From: Bacteroides sp.
GTDB lineage: Bacteria; Bacteroidota; Bacteroidia; Bacteroidales; Bacteroidaceae
Reading direction: 5' to 3'
NCBI GenBank assembly: GCA_023665805.1
Contig: JAMPDJ010000005.1
Location: forward strand, 62,001 to 126,000
DNA length: 64,000 bases
The stretch's first letter is position 1; the number at the start of each line of letters is the position of its first letter. Under the pieces are notes generated by a model. It had not been told where the DNA came from. It searched no databases and saw nothing but the letters and a program-made list of their open reading frames with translations. Positions 27,184 through 36,748 of this stretch are shown piece by piece. The translations under genes and the position numbers were made by a program.

Positions 27184-28800
27184 ATGAAATACTTTATAAT
27201 TAACAATGCAAGTAGGGCAGCTTCCTATGGGATTGGCACTTATGTGCACCAATTGACAATGGTGCTTAAGAATTTGCCTTCTTTGCAAATTTACTTTATA
27301 GACCTTTTTGCAGAAGAAAAAGAGTTCGCTGTAGAAAAGGATAAGGATGGCTTAATCCATTATAAAATACCTAAAACTTCTGCACGTATTGAGGATGAGA
27401 AGTATTGTAGAATGTCATATTACCTGCTGTCACCATATTTTTCTGACATAGGAGCGTCTATATTCCATTTCAATTATTTTCAGCATTACCCTTTTGCCTT
27501 GCTCATTAAGGCGAATAACATTATGTGTCGTATTTTTTTTAGTGTACACTATTTGAATTGGTGTTTCGAATTAGACGGAAATGTCTCGGCATTTAGGAAA
27601 ATAGTGAATGCAAAGGAGGTTGAAGAGAAACATCGCTCGATTGTCCGTGACTTTTTCCAGAATAAGCATTTCCTGCATTTGGCTGACGAGGTTATCACAC
27701 TCTCTCGGTTTTGTAAGAATCTGCTTCAGTCTGATTATGACGTTTCACCTGAAAAACTCAAACTTATCTTCAATGGATTACAAGAACCTGCTGGAGAGTT
27801 CCCCATAGCGGAAGACAAAAAATCGCTAATTCTTTTTGTTGGTCGGTTAGATAAGATAAAGGGCGTGGATTATCTGATTGATGCTTTTCGTATAGTATTA
27901 AAAAAACATGAAGAAGCTCGTCTTGTCATTGTGGGAGATGGTGATTATAATGAGTGTTTAAAGCATTGCAAGGATATTTGGGGTAAGGTTATTTTCACCG
28001 GCAAGATTACACAAGAAGAGCTTTCGGTTTTTTATAGACAAGTTTTGGTGGGTGTGCTACCGTCATTTCATGAACAGTGTAGCTATACAGCTATTGAATT
28101 TATGATGCATGGCATACCTTTTATCGGAACAGATTCTACTGGACTGAGCGAAATGTTTGATTGTGTTCCGCATCTACGGGTGCATATTCGGGAAACCGAT
28201 TTTTCCGCTACGGAATTCACAATGAACTTGGCCAATGCAATTTGTTCTTTGTTGGAAGATGACCTAATGCGACAAGAAACGTCTCAAATTATGCGTGCCC
28301 AATTCAAGGAGAAATACACGTTGCAGGAAATGGAAAAACATTTGGTGGGTTTAGTAGGAATGTCGAAATCTCAAACAGAAATATATCCGCTCTCTCATGA
28401 CTTCTTTAATGAATTGGATGATTATATGATTTCGCTTATCCATGATAAAGTTGATATAGATACCGACTTTTACGGCATGGCTGGTATCGGTGTTTATCTT
28501 TGGTGGCGTATTGGTTTACCTGACCTAAGGAAAGACGAGGCCAAAAGCTTTAAAATCAAAGAATACCTTATTTACTACCTTGATTGGTTTTACGAGACTG
28601 CAACGAATGAGCAGAAAGAGACTTGCGAACTGGAAATGGCAGCTACACTAAATGGTATGTATCATGTTGGGTTTTACAAGACAAGAGTCGATTCATTGAT
28701 GGATTTACTTCATTGTAAAAATGGCATTGAGGCCTACGAAATTTTGTCTCCTCTTGTTATTCTGCAAAATGCGATGCGTATGTTCACCACTAAAACATAA
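27184..28800 (+). CDS. GT4-type glycosyltransferase, GG-Bacteroidales peptide system type, with LanC-like tail
   Basis: 538 residues, cytosolic. The N-terminal half begins with a GT-B donor/acceptor start (NNASRAASYGIGTYVHQLTM). The nucleotide-sugar domain has ILFVGRLDKIKGVDYLIDAF, LVIVGDGDY and the E-x7-E motif region EQCSYTAIEFMMHGIPFIGT. After about residue 390 a helical extension (to 538) contains FYGMAGIGVYLWWRIG, similar to GLSGIGYG in the preceding 204-residue protein, so it may be a second LanC-like module fused to the enzyme. Proteins like this are known beside GG-leader peptides in Bacteroidales (TIGR04157 type, from memory). It may glycosylate the precursor peptides encoded downstream; the sugar and residue are unknown. 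Confidence 0.75.
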   Translation: MKYFIINNASRAASYGIGTYVHQLTMVLKNLPSLQIYFIDLFAEEKEFAVEKDKDGLIHYKIPKTSARIEDEKYCRMSYYLLSPYFSDIGASIFHFNYFQHYPFALLIKANNIMCRIFFSVHYLNWCFELDGNVSAFRKIVNAKEVEEKHRSIVRDFFQNKHFLHLADEVITLSRFCKNLLQSDYDVSPEKLKLIFNGLQEPAGEFPIAEDKKSLILFVGRLDKIKGVDYLIDAFRIVLKKHEEARLVIVGDGDYNECLKHCKDIWGKVIFTGKITQEELSVFYRQVLVGVLPSFHEQCSYTAIEFMMHGIPFIGTDSTGLSEMFDCVPHLRVHIRETDFSATEFTMNLANAICSLLEDDLMRQETSQIMRAQFKEKYTLQEMEKHLVGLVGMSKSQTEIYPLSHDFFNELDDYMISLIHDKVDIDTDFYGMAGIGVYLWWRIGLPDLRKDEAKSFKIKEYLIYYLDWFYETATNEQKETCELEMAATLNGMYHVGFYKTRVDSLMDLLHCKNGIEAYEILSPLVILQNAMRMFTTKT

Positions 28801-28805
28801 ATTTC

Positions 28806-29588
28806 ATGAATACTACATTTGCTATCGTACTTCCGGTTAGAATAGACAATGCGGATCGTCTTGACAACCTCAAAACAGTGCTTTATTGGGTTGACAAAAT
28901 AGGATGTCCCATCATTCTGTTGGAGGCTGACAGAACCCCTCAAGTTGATACCATCATCTCTTTGTATGAACATGTCCGTTATTGTTTTGTGGAGGATAAG
29001 AATAAGGTCTTTCATCGAACTAAATACATAAATGTGCTTCTGCGTATGGCGGATGTTGATGTTGTGGCTGTGTGGGATGCAGACGTAATCTTGCCTTATT
29101 CACAAGTGAATGAAGCTGTCGTTTGTGTGAATACTCAAAGTGCCACGATTGTCTATCCGCACAATGGTACATTCCATACACTTTCTCCCAAGCAATCCTT
29201 GGAATTTAGAAAGAATCAGGATTTGCTCAGGTTTCAGAATGAGAAACTGACGTCCATGATGGGGCGTACGGCCTGTGGTGGAGTTTATTTGGTTAATCGC
29301 AAAAGATACCTTTCTCTTGGTGGGGATAATGAAAAGTTTGTTGGATGGGGACCGGAAGATGCCGAAAGACTGCATCGGGTTCAGATTGCAGGTGATAATG
29401 TGCGATGGATTTCATCCGGGCCACTGTACCACTTGCATCATGAAAGGAATGATTGGAATGATGTAAGTTTCCAAAAGAACATGCTGGTCATGCGAAAAGA
29501 ATTTGTCAAAGTCTGCAGTTTCAGCCAATCGGAGATGTGGACTTACATTTGCGATGAGCTATTACCTCTATCAAATGTGCTGCCATGA
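28806..29588 (+). CDS. GT-A glycosyltransferase (galactosyltransferase-like, GT2/GT7-C type)
   Basis: 260 residues, cytosolic. The N-terminal nucleotide-binding part (TFAIVLPVRIDNADRLDNL) is followed by the metal-binding DxD-type motif VAVWDADVILPY and by the C-terminal acceptor motif FVGWGPEDAERLHRVQIAG, which matches the GWGxED element of galactosyltransferase C-terminal domains. A second glycosyltransferase in one peptide locus could extend a first sugar or serve the second peptide. It starts 5 nt after the GT4 gene and overlaps the next gene by 4 nt (ATGA). Confidence 0.8.
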   Translation: MNTTFAIVLPVRIDNADRLDNLKTVLYWVDKIGCPIILLEADRTPQVDTIISLYEHVRYCFVEDKNKVFHRTKYINVLLRMADVDVVAVWDADVILPYSQVNEAVVCVNTQSATIVYPHNGTFHTLSPKQSLEFRKNQDLLRFQNEKLTSMMGRTACGGVYLVNRKRYLSLGGDNEKFVGWGPEDAERLHRVQIAGDNVRWISSGPLYHLHHERNDWNDVSFQKNMLVMRKEFVKVCSFSQSEMWTYICDELLPLSNVLP

Positions 29589-31153
29589 AAAACATATTTA
29601 TACGACTTCTTGAAGAGTTGTCTGTTCCTTACACGATGGAGTATGCTGACGAGCTATACGCCACACACCCCAACAGAGACAATATGCTTGGACTCTGCCA
29701 AATGTGTGAAGCGTATGGCATAGTGGCCAAGGGAGTGAAAGTCATGGATAAAAACTTTGATGTGCTGTCTATTCCTTCTGTCTTGCATGTCAGTGGACGG
29801 TTCGTAATTCTGACCGATATGACATGTGAAGAGGTTACTTATGATTGGAATGGTCAAGTTGTTACACAAAGCAAAAGCGATTTCGTCCCCTCTTGGGATG
29901 GACAGGCACTTCTCGTTGAATCTGACAAGGGGGCTATTGAACCTTTGTTTTCAGAACATCGTAAGCAGGTTTTCAGCAACTATGTCCAATCTTTGATGTT
30001 TGGATGCTTGGCTTTGTTGTGTTTGGGATTCATGTTCTTTCAAACTCTATGCAAGCAGAATGCACTTTCGGTGTTTTTTGCGCTGACAGATGTTTTGGGC
30101 ATTGGAACTTGCTGCCTACTACTGCAGAAGCAAATATTCCAAAGTAGTAGCATTACTGATATGGTTTGCTCCATGTTCCATCAAAAAGACTGCAACAATT
30201 TGCTCCATTCTGATAAGGCAAAAATCTATGGCTATTCATGGAGCGAGATAGGATTGGGATACTTTGTGGCGCACTTCCTAATAGCATGGCTGTTACCAAG
30301 TGCAGTGCTACCGTTATCTGTTGTAAATTGGTGTGCAATGTGTTATGGCATTTGGAGTGTCTATTATCAAGCTCGCATAGCAAGGCAATGGTGTATGTTG
30401 TGTATGCTTGTGCAGATTCTCCTGTGGACCAATGGTATCGCGTCTGTTGTCCTGCTAAACGGTACATTGCTCATCTCAGAACTATGTGTTTTTCTCAATG
30501 TTCGTGACGGTGTTTATTTCTTTTCTGTTGCTGTTGCCATGATTGTTGTAACACATCAGATAGCATCGTCCGTAGTTCTCAGAAAGACTTTGCGTGACAG
30601 GACGTACCAATACCGTTCTCTCAAATGTAATGTGGAAGTCTTCAGGCATCTTTTGCATCTTAGCAAGTATGTGCCCACTGACATTGGTGATTCGACAATA
30701 GTATTCGGAAACGAAAAAGCCAAATTGCGCATAACTGTTTTGGCCAATCCGCATTGCACTCCGTGTGCAGCAAAACACAAACAGGTAGACGAACTGATTG
30801 ATAGATACGGAAGACAACTATCCGTGCAGTATATCTTTTGGGCTTTCAGTGAGAAACATAAACAGAGCAACCGATTTCTCATTGCTATATTTCAACAATT
30901 GGATGATGTTAAAGCACGTGAGGTTTACCGTAAGTGGTATGAGTCTGGAAAGAATCAAGCAGATGCTTTTATGTCAAAGTATCCTGACATAGATTGCTGT
31001 ACTATCACTGTAGAACAAGAAATGCAGAACCACACTTTGTGGATAGCTCGTTCAGGATTCTCTGCCACACCTATAATTCTTGTAAATGGTTATGTATTGC
31101 CTTCCGAATATGATTTGATGGATTTACCATTATTTACAGATGTCCAGTTGTAG
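29585..31153 (+). CDS. VKOR-thioredoxin membrane oxidoreductase with C39-like N-terminal domain
   Basis: 522 residues in three parts. The N-terminal ~130 residues (RLLEELSVPYTMEYADELYA, then LGLCQMCEAYGIVAKGVKV) resemble a non-catalytic C39-peptidase-like domain. The middle has four to five membrane segments and a VKOR-like quinone-linked site: DCNNLLHSDKAK, and CxxC C270/C273 in QWCMLCMLVQ. The C-terminal thioredoxin domain has C391/C394 (NPHCTPCAAK) and a later cis-Pro region (ATPIILVNGYVLP). VKOR-Trx fusions pass electrons from new disulfides to quinone, so this protein is well placed to make the disulfides of the four-Cys peptides next door. The menaquinone genes lie beside the locus but are core genes. 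Confidence 0.82.
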   Translation: MKNIFIRLLEELSVPYTMEYADELYATHPNRDNMLGLCQMCEAYGIVAKGVKVMDKNFDVLSIPSVLHVSGRFVILTDMTCEEVTYDWNGQVVTQSKSDFVPSWDGQALLVESDKGAIEPLFSEHRKQVFSNYVQSLMFGCLALLCLGFMFFQTLCKQNALSVFFALTDVLGIGTCCLLLQKQIFQSSSITDMVCSMFHQKDCNNLLHSDKAKIYGYSWSEIGLGYFVAHFLIAWLLPSAVLPLSVVNWCAMCYGIWSVYYQARIARQWCMLCMLVQILLWTNGIASVVLLNGTLLISELCVFLNVRDGVYFFSVAVAMIVVTHQIASSVVLRKTLRDRTYQYRSLKCNVEVFRHLLHLSKYVPTDIGDSTIVFGNEKAKLRITVLANPHCTPCAAKHKQVDELIDRYGRQLSVQYIFWAFSEKHKQSNRFLIAIFQQLDDVKAREVYRKWYESGKNQADAFMSKYPDIDCCTITVEQEMQNHTLWIARSGFSATPIILVNGYVLPSEYDLMDLPLFTDVQL

Positions 31154-31220
31154 GTTTATGGCCAAACACTATTATATATTATACACCAATGCCATGAAAC
31201 AAATGATAGATGAAATATTC

Positions 31221-31382
31221 CTAAAAAAGCAGTGGCCGAAGCACTACGCCACTGGGAGCGGACAAGTTTGTTTGCGGAAGAAGCAGTGTCTATTGTTAAA
31301 TCCTATAATACTTGTAATTTATGAAAAAACTCAAAAGTTTTTCGGTTAAGAGTATGGCAGCACTTTCACGCGAAGAAATGGC
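31221..31382 (+). repeat. 162-bp direct repeat over the precursor leader, copy 1
   Basis: It aligns without gaps to 37634-37795 (offset 6413) with about five mismatches, from 100 nt upstream of the precursor gene to the end of the leader-coding part. After that the two genes diverge abruptly. Confidence 0.92.
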
Positions 31383-31554
31383 GCAGATAAATGGTGGAGA
31401 TTTCACTGTTTATGATTGTAATGAAAATAATGGTGGAAAAACCTGCGCTTATGCCTTCGAAGGAAATTCTGTTATTCTTGGTAGCTGTTATGTTAGCAGT
31501 ACAACTACGGAAGATGGTTTTGTCTATACATATGAATGCGTTGCGAAAGCGTAA
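31321..31554 (+). CDS. GG-leader precursor peptide 1, four-Cys core
   Basis: 77 residues. The 26-residue leader (MKKLKSFSVKSMAALSREEM, then AQINGG) has the double-glycine signal recognised by C39 peptidases, so cleavage after G26 is expected. The 51-residue core begins DFTVYDC and has cysteines at 33, 42, 56 and 73 and several Ser/Thr (YVSSTTTEDG). Four Cys beside a VKOR-thioredoxin protein suggest two disulfides; Ser/Thr or Cys could be glycosylated by the two glycosyltransferases. Leaders of this kind define the GG-Bacteroidales natural-product peptides. The leader is almost identical to that of peptide 2 but the cores differ, as expected for peptides sharing one export machine. Target and activity are unknown. 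Confidence 0.88.
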   Translation: MKKLKSFSVKSMAALSREEMAQINGGDFTVYDCNENNGGKTCAYAFEGNSVILGSCYVSSTTTEDGFVYTYECVAKA

Positions 31555-31602
31555 TACTATTATTGTATGACAAGCACCATGTGTTTCTATGAACGCATTG
31601 TT

Positions 31603-31635
31603 GTCATGTTGTCTCCAATATGGTGACAACATGAC
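31603..31635 (+). terminator. Hairpin between precursor 1 and its outer-membrane gene
   Basis: GTCATGTTGTC and GACAACATGAC form a perfect 11-bp stem with an 11-nt loop, 50 bp after the precursor stop. There is no T-run, so it may stabilise the short precursor mRNA or act as a partial terminator. Confidence 0.5.
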
Positions 31636-31663
31636 GACTTGCAGGAATTTAAAAACATATTAC

Positions 31664-34498
31664 ATGAGATTACTTATTCCTTTATTTTTCCTCCTGGTTT
31701 CCAATATGCTTTATGCTCAGCATATAAAGGAGAAGGTCAGAACAGTGACTTTGTCCGGGTGCGTCCGAAATGTCTTCACAGGATATGGAGAGAGCGGAGC
31801 AAAGGTTAGCGTGTATGATGAAGACGGTGAGGTTGTGGCACCCTTGTGTGTTCTTATTACTTATGGTAGCCGCGATAGGAATGCCAACGAATTTCGTGTT
31901 TCTGTTCCAGTAGGTAAATATCGCATTCATGTCGAATGCGAAGGCTACAAACCATTGGATTATTGGTACGAAGTAAAGAATATCAGACGTAGGCAAATGA
32001 TTAAGCTGCCGGATTTGATGATTCAGAGAGATTTTTCTGAAGATGAATCAGAGAAAGTGACACAACTTAGAGAGGCTACGGTTACAGCCACGCAAGTCAA
32101 AATATACTACAGAGGCGATACGTTGGTTTACAATGCCTCCGCGTTCAAACTCCCGGATGGTTCTATGCTTGACGATTTGGTACGACAGCTTCCGGGTGCA
32201 GAAATCAAGAAGAACGGAGACATCTACATCAATGGCCGTAAACTTGACTTCCTGCTACTCAATGGCAAAGAGTTTTTTAGCGGAAACAATAAGGTCATGC
32301 TTGACAACCTGCCTTATTACGTCATTGACAAGCTGAAGGTTTATGAAGAGCAGAGCTTGCGGAGTCAAACACTGGGGCATGAAGTGGATGCAAAGTTATA
32401 CGTAATGGATGTCCAGGTAAAAAAGGAGTATTCTATTGGATATTTTGGCAATCTGGAGGGAGCTGCAGGCACTCATGACCGTTATCTCGGCAGGCTGTTT
32501 GCCATGCGTTTTACAGACTATTCGCGCTTGTCCTTTTTTGGAGGAAGCAACAATCTGAATGAGAGCCGCAAGCCGGGAACGGATACGGAATGGAAACCGT
32601 CGGAAAATATCGACGGAACGGAACGGCGTCACAATGCCGGTTTTGATTTTCTTTGCGAGGACAAGAAGGAAAGTTGGAAAGAAACGGCTAATGCCATCGT
32701 CACCTGGACAAATGCCATAAATGAGGAAAAGGTTTTTCGTGAAAGATTCCTGTCGGATGGCAATACTTTTGGCAGAGGACATTCTTTTAACGATAACAGA
32801 AGCCTTGAGGTTGCTGCAAACAACAATTTTACGCTTAAAAAGCCGTTCTTCCTTGATTTGAAGACTGCGATTCAATATCAAAAGAATAAACAGACGGGCA
32901 ATTCGCTCTATTCTGCTTACAACGCCCATCCGGACAGTATGGATACGGACACGTTGAACCGCCAGGTTGATGCGTGGAAGAAATCGGATTGGAAAGTTCA
33001 AGCGAACCAGTCCGCCCAATTCCTGCGCAATCTGTCTAACGGCGACGACCTGGAGCTGGAGGCGGATGCAAGCTATGATATGTCAGGAGGGCATGACTTC
33101 TCGCAATACAACTTGCACTATTATAACGGGGCAGGCAGTGACGACGCGCGTCATCGTTATAATGACAACCAAACACATCGCTATGCTTATTCCGGTAAAA
33201 TCCTCTATCGCGTCAACTTTTCCAAGGACACCAAGTGGGAACTGTCTTACAAATATGCTCAAGATGGCATATCGGAAAAGCATGACAAATACCGTCTTGA
33301 CCAGATTGCCGGTTGGTGGCAACAAGAGCCTGCAATAGACCTGCTGCCGTCCAATATGGAGATATTAAAGGAAGTCATTGATAATGACAATACAAATGAT
33401 ACACATGCACAGAACAAGGACCATACGTTTGGTACGCGCATGGCAATGCGTCTAAGCAAGCACACAGCGTTAAACCTAAAGTATTCTACAGATTATCTGT
33501 CTCAAAAATATCGTTATTCCTCTCATGAGCTTGACTCGACGATACGACGCAAGTCATGGTTGCATTCGTTTAATGCAGAATATATATATACCCGTAAGTG
33601 CCGCAATCGCATTTTCTATTATCTGTATCAGAGAGCTCCTGCGACAATGCAGTTGATGCCAATACGCAATACATATAATCCATTGGCCGTTACTGTCGGC
33701 AACCCGTCCTTGAAGAATCAGACAAACCAAGGCATCGCAAATGACTTCTCGACGGATTTTGGCACAAGCAGACTGTTGAACTTCAACAACAACTTGGGAG
33801 CACGCTTCTTTCATAATCAAGTTGCCACGGCTGTCAGTTACAATCGTACAACCGGTGTCTATACATACCGCCCGGAGTGCGCGAACGGGAACTACCGTTT
33901 GTTCTTCTATAATTCATTGGGACTCAGATTCAGAAAATTGAGGCAATTGACTATTCACAACAATCTCAATTATGACTATATCCACAATGTAGACCTGTAT
34001 TTGCCGGAATCAGGCACCAAAAGCATCCGTAGTACGGTAAAAACCCATCAACTGACCGAAACGTTCAAGGCCAGTTACGATTTTGGCAAAATACAGCTGG
34101 ACTGGCTCACAAAAGTAGAATTCAGGTATGCATCTTCTCTGCAGGATAATTTCAAGGACATTCATGCGACAGATGTCTGCTATGGGCTGAATCTTCGATA
34201 TGATATGCCTTGGAAACTAAAGTTTGCCAGTGATTTCAAGGTCTACACACGAAGAGGATATGACAGCAAGGAGATGAATACTGATGACCTGGTGTGGAAT
34301 GTCTCCCTTTCGCGTGCCGTCCTCAAAGGCAAGCTGAATTTCAAGGTGCAAGGTGTCGATGTCTTGCACAATCTGCACAGCGTAACCTATAGGCTTAATG
34401 GCCAGGGACGCACGGAAACATGGCGCAGAAGCATCCCGAACTATTGGATGGTGTACGTTCAATGGAGGTTTAACAAGCATCCCAAACGTAAGGATTAA
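31664..34498 (+). CDS. Outer-membrane beta-barrel protein 1 (TonB-receptor-like)
   Basis: 944 residues from the ATG at 31664, chosen because a signal peptide follows at once (MRLLIPLFFLLVSNMLYAQ). A carboxypeptidase-regulatory-like beta domain (about 30-125) leads to a plug-like segment: RGDTLVYNASAFKLPDGSML, LVRQLPGAEI, DIYINGRKLDFLLLNGKEFF. A long barrel with alternating aromatic strands follows and ends in VYVQWRFNKHPKRKD. This is the Bacteroidetes outer-membrane beta-barrel family often placed beside GG-leader peptides. Possible roles are peptide exit through the outer membrane, uptake, or self-protection; the sequence does not decide. The ABC exporter starts 14 bp downstream. Confidence 0.8.
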   Translation: MRLLIPLFFLLVSNMLYAQHIKEKVRTVTLSGCVRNVFTGYGESGAKVSVYDEDGEVVAPLCVLITYGSRDRNANEFRVSVPVGKYRIHVECEGYKPLDYWYEVKNIRRRQMIKLPDLMIQRDFSEDESEKVTQLREATVTATQVKIYYRGDTLVYNASAFKLPDGSMLDDLVRQLPGAEIKKNGDIYINGRKLDFLLLNGKEFFSGNNKVMLDNLPYYVIDKLKVYEEQSLRSQTLGHEVDAKLYVMDVQVKKEYSIGYFGNLEGAAGTHDRYLGRLFAMRFTDYSRLSFFGGSNNLNESRKPGTDTEWKPSENIDGTERRHNAGFDFLCEDKKESWKETANAIVTWTNAINEEKVFRERFLSDGNTFGRGHSFNDNRSLEVAANNNFTLKKPFFLDLKTAIQYQKNKQTGNSLYSAYNAHPDSMDTDTLNRQVDAWKKSDWKVQANQSAQFLRNLSNGDDLELEADASYDMSGGHDFSQYNLHYYNGAGSDDARHRYNDNQTHRYAYSGKILYRVNFSKDTKWELSYKYAQDGISEKHDKYRLDQIAGWWQQEPAIDLLPSNMEILKEVIDNDNTNDTHAQNKDHTFGTRMAMRLSKHTALNLKYSTDYLSQKYRYSSHELDSTIRRKSWLHSFNAEYIYTRKCRNRIFYYLYQRAPATMQLMPIRNTYNPLAVTVGNPSLKNQTNQGIANDFSTDFGTSRLLNFNNNLGARFFHNQVATAVSYNRTTGVYTYRPECANGNYRLFFYNSLGLRFRKLRQLTIHNNLNYDYIHNVDLYLPESGTKSIRSTVKTHQLTETFKASYDFGKIQLDWLTKVEFRYASSLQDNFKDIHATDVCYGLNLRYDMPWKLKFASDFKVYTRRGYDSKEMNTDDLVWNVSLSRAVLKGKLNFKVQGVDVLHNLHSVTYRLNGQGRTETWRRSIPNYWMVYVQWRFNKHPKRKD

Positions 34499-34512
34499 TA
34501 CTATAGTCAGAC

Positions 34513-36738
34513 ATGTTCCGGAATTCTTTCCCTCACTATCTGCAACAGGAGTCGGCCGACTGTGGTCCCTCTTGTCTGCGGATGATAGCCCGATATTACG
34601 GTCGGACCTATTCTGCAGAGATGTTGCGCAGGCGATGTTTCATCTCTCGCGAAGGGGTGTCCATGCTTGGTATCAGCGATGCCGCGGAATCCATAGGTTT
34701 CCGTACAGTGGGCGTTCAGATTTCATTCAAGCAGTTAGTAGAAGATGCCATATTCCCTTGTATTCTCCATTGGAATCAAAATCATTTTGTCGTTTGCTAT
34801 GGTGTGGATAAGCGCAAACGTAGTGGTAAAACTGTTTATAAGTTGCATATATCCGACCCTGCCACTCAGCGAATAACTCTAACAAGGGAGGAGTTCGAAA
34901 AGTGTTGGCTCAGTTCAAGAAACAGTCAAGGCGAAACAGGAGTAGCACTGATGCTTGAACCGGGGCCTGACTTCGGGACGTTGGATGACGACTTTCAGCC
35001 TGCAAAGAAAGGTATCATATCATTTGCAAAGTATCTGCTGCCCTTTAAGTCTATCGGCTTGCAGCTTGTTTTTGGATTGATTGCCGGTAGTATCATCCAA
35101 CTGATTTTTCCATTTCTCTCACAGGCAATGGTGGATAAGGGCATCAATGGTAGAAATCTGAATCTTATAACATTGATACTTGTAGCACAACTTTCGCTTT
35201 TCCTGGCACAACTTCTGATAGGCTACATTCGTAGTTGGATTATGCTACATATCAACACACGCATTGATATCAGCTTGATTTCTGATTTTCTTATCAAGTT
35301 GATGAACATGCCGCTCCACTTCTTTGACACGAAGCGAACTGGTGACATTCTACAGCGCATAGGAGACCATAGCCGTATCAAGTCGTTTCTGCTCAGCAAT
35401 TCGATGAATATAGTCTTTTCCATCTTCAATTTCATCGTCTTTATGTGTATTTTGGCTTACTATAATTTGATGATATTGGGCATCTTTATTGTGGGAAATA
35501 CGCTTTATCTCATATGGGTACTCTCTTTCATGCACTATCGTAGGGAACTCGATATCAAACGTTTCTATCAATCTTCTCTTGAACATAGCAGACTGATCCA
35601 GATGGTGCAAGGAATGCAAGATATCAAACTCAACAATTGCGAAAAACAGAAGAGATGGGAATGGGAACGAATCCAGATGCACCTGTTCCGTATCAGCGTG
35701 AAGGGCTTGAAGGTCGGGCAAATTCAGCAATCAGGATCCGTACTCTTTACACAGTCAACCAACATCATCATTTCCTTTATTGCAGCTCAATCGGTTGTAG
35801 ATGGGCAAATGACGCTTGGTATGATGATGTCACTCACATATATAATAGGCCAGATTTCCGCTCCTATTGGAGAATTTATCAGTTTTGTCCAATCCCTACA
35901 GGATGCGAGGATTAGTTTAGAGCGTCTCAACGAAATCCATGCGCAAGACGATGAAGAGAAAGATATTGATACGAAATTGTCGCTTCTTCCCGAAGAACAC
36001 ACTATATGTATTCGTAATCTTTCCTTTAGCTATAGTGGTGCAACACGAGATTATGCAGTTAGGAATGTTAGTCTTGATATTCCCAGCCGGAAAGTGACCG
36101 CTATTGTGGGAGAGAGCGGTTGCGGAAAGACCACCTTGCTAAAGCTTATTCAGGGATTCTATCTTCCAAATGAGGGGAGTATTAAAGTAGGTGGTGTCAA
36201 TCTCAACCTTATCAATCCTCATCTGTGGCGTAAGTCTACAGGTTCTGTGATGCAGGAGAGTTTCATCTTCTCAGACACCATTGCCAATAATATTGCATTA
36301 AGTACTGACGAGGTGGACATCGCACGGATGCTCCATGCTGCACAAATGGCCAATATCGCAGAATTTATTTCTTCATTACCATTAGGCTATAACACACGTA
36401 TCGGAATGGAGGGAAATGGCATCAGTGCTGGTCAGCGTCAGCGTATACTTCTTGCTCGTGCTATCTATAAGAATCCGGAATTTATGTTTTTTGACGAGGC
36501 CACCAATTCTTTGGATGCCACCAATGAGCGAGTCATTATGGATAATCTGAAAGAATGCTACAAAGGGAAGACGGTTATCATCAGTGCCCATCGTTTAAGC
36601 ACCATCAAGGATGCTGACCAAATCATCGTACTTCATCACGGTGAGGTTGTAGAGCAAGGTACGCATTCGCAGCTCATTGATGCCCGTGGCCATTATTTCA
36701 AACTGGTAGAGAATCAAATGAAGACCTCTCATAAATAA
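34513..36738 (+). CDS. Peptidase-containing (C39) ABC exporter
   Basis: 741 residues, a complete bacteriocin-type exporter that removes GG leaders while it secretes the peptide. The C39 domain has C17 (QESADCGPSCLRM), H91 (HWNQNHFVVCYGV) and D115 (LHISDPATQR), so the triad is intact. Six membrane segments follow (about 165-430). The ATPase has Walker A GESGCGKTTLLKL, signature ISAGQRQRILLARAIY, Walker B FMFFDEATNSLD and the switch His in IISAHRLSTIKD. It lies 10 bp before the HlyD-like gene. It is the only intact exporter here, so it should serve both precursors; a fragment of a second copy lies at 40902. Confidence 0.95.
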   Translation: MFRNSFPHYLQQESADCGPSCLRMIARYYGRTYSAEMLRRRCFISREGVSMLGISDAAESIGFRTVGVQISFKQLVEDAIFPCILHWNQNHFVVCYGVDKRKRSGKTVYKLHISDPATQRITLTREEFEKCWLSSRNSQGETGVALMLEPGPDFGTLDDDFQPAKKGIISFAKYLLPFKSIGLQLVFGLIAGSIIQLIFPFLSQAMVDKGINGRNLNLITLILVAQLSLFLAQLLIGYIRSWIMLHINTRIDISLISDFLIKLMNMPLHFFDTKRTGDILQRIGDHSRIKSFLLSNSMNIVFSIFNFIVFMCILAYYNLMILGIFIVGNTLYLIWVLSFMHYRRELDIKRFYQSSLEHSRLIQMVQGMQDIKLNNCEKQKRWEWERIQMHLFRISVKGLKVGQIQQSGSVLFTQSTNIIISFIAAQSVVDGQMTLGMMMSLTYIIGQISAPIGEFISFVQSLQDARISLERLNEIHAQDDEEKDIDTKLSLLPEEHTICIRNLSFSYSGATRDYAVRNVSLDIPSRKVTAIVGESGCGKTTLLKLIQGFYLPNEGSIKVGGVNLNLINPHLWRKSTGSVMQESFIFSDTIANNIALSTDEVDIARMLHAAQMANIAEFISSLPLGYNTRIGMEGNGISAGQRQRILLARAIYKNPEFMFFDEATNSLDATNERVIMDNLKECYKGKTVIISAHRLSTIKDADQIIVLHHGEVVEQGTHSQLIDARGHYFKLVENQMKTSHK

Positions 36739-36748
36739 ACCAGCAATT

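Noticed and set aside
31140..31349. 69-codon ORF upstream of precursor 1
   Set aside because: It overlaps the precursor in another frame; substitutions between the two repeat copies are non-synonymous in this frame, unlike in the alternative relic frame.
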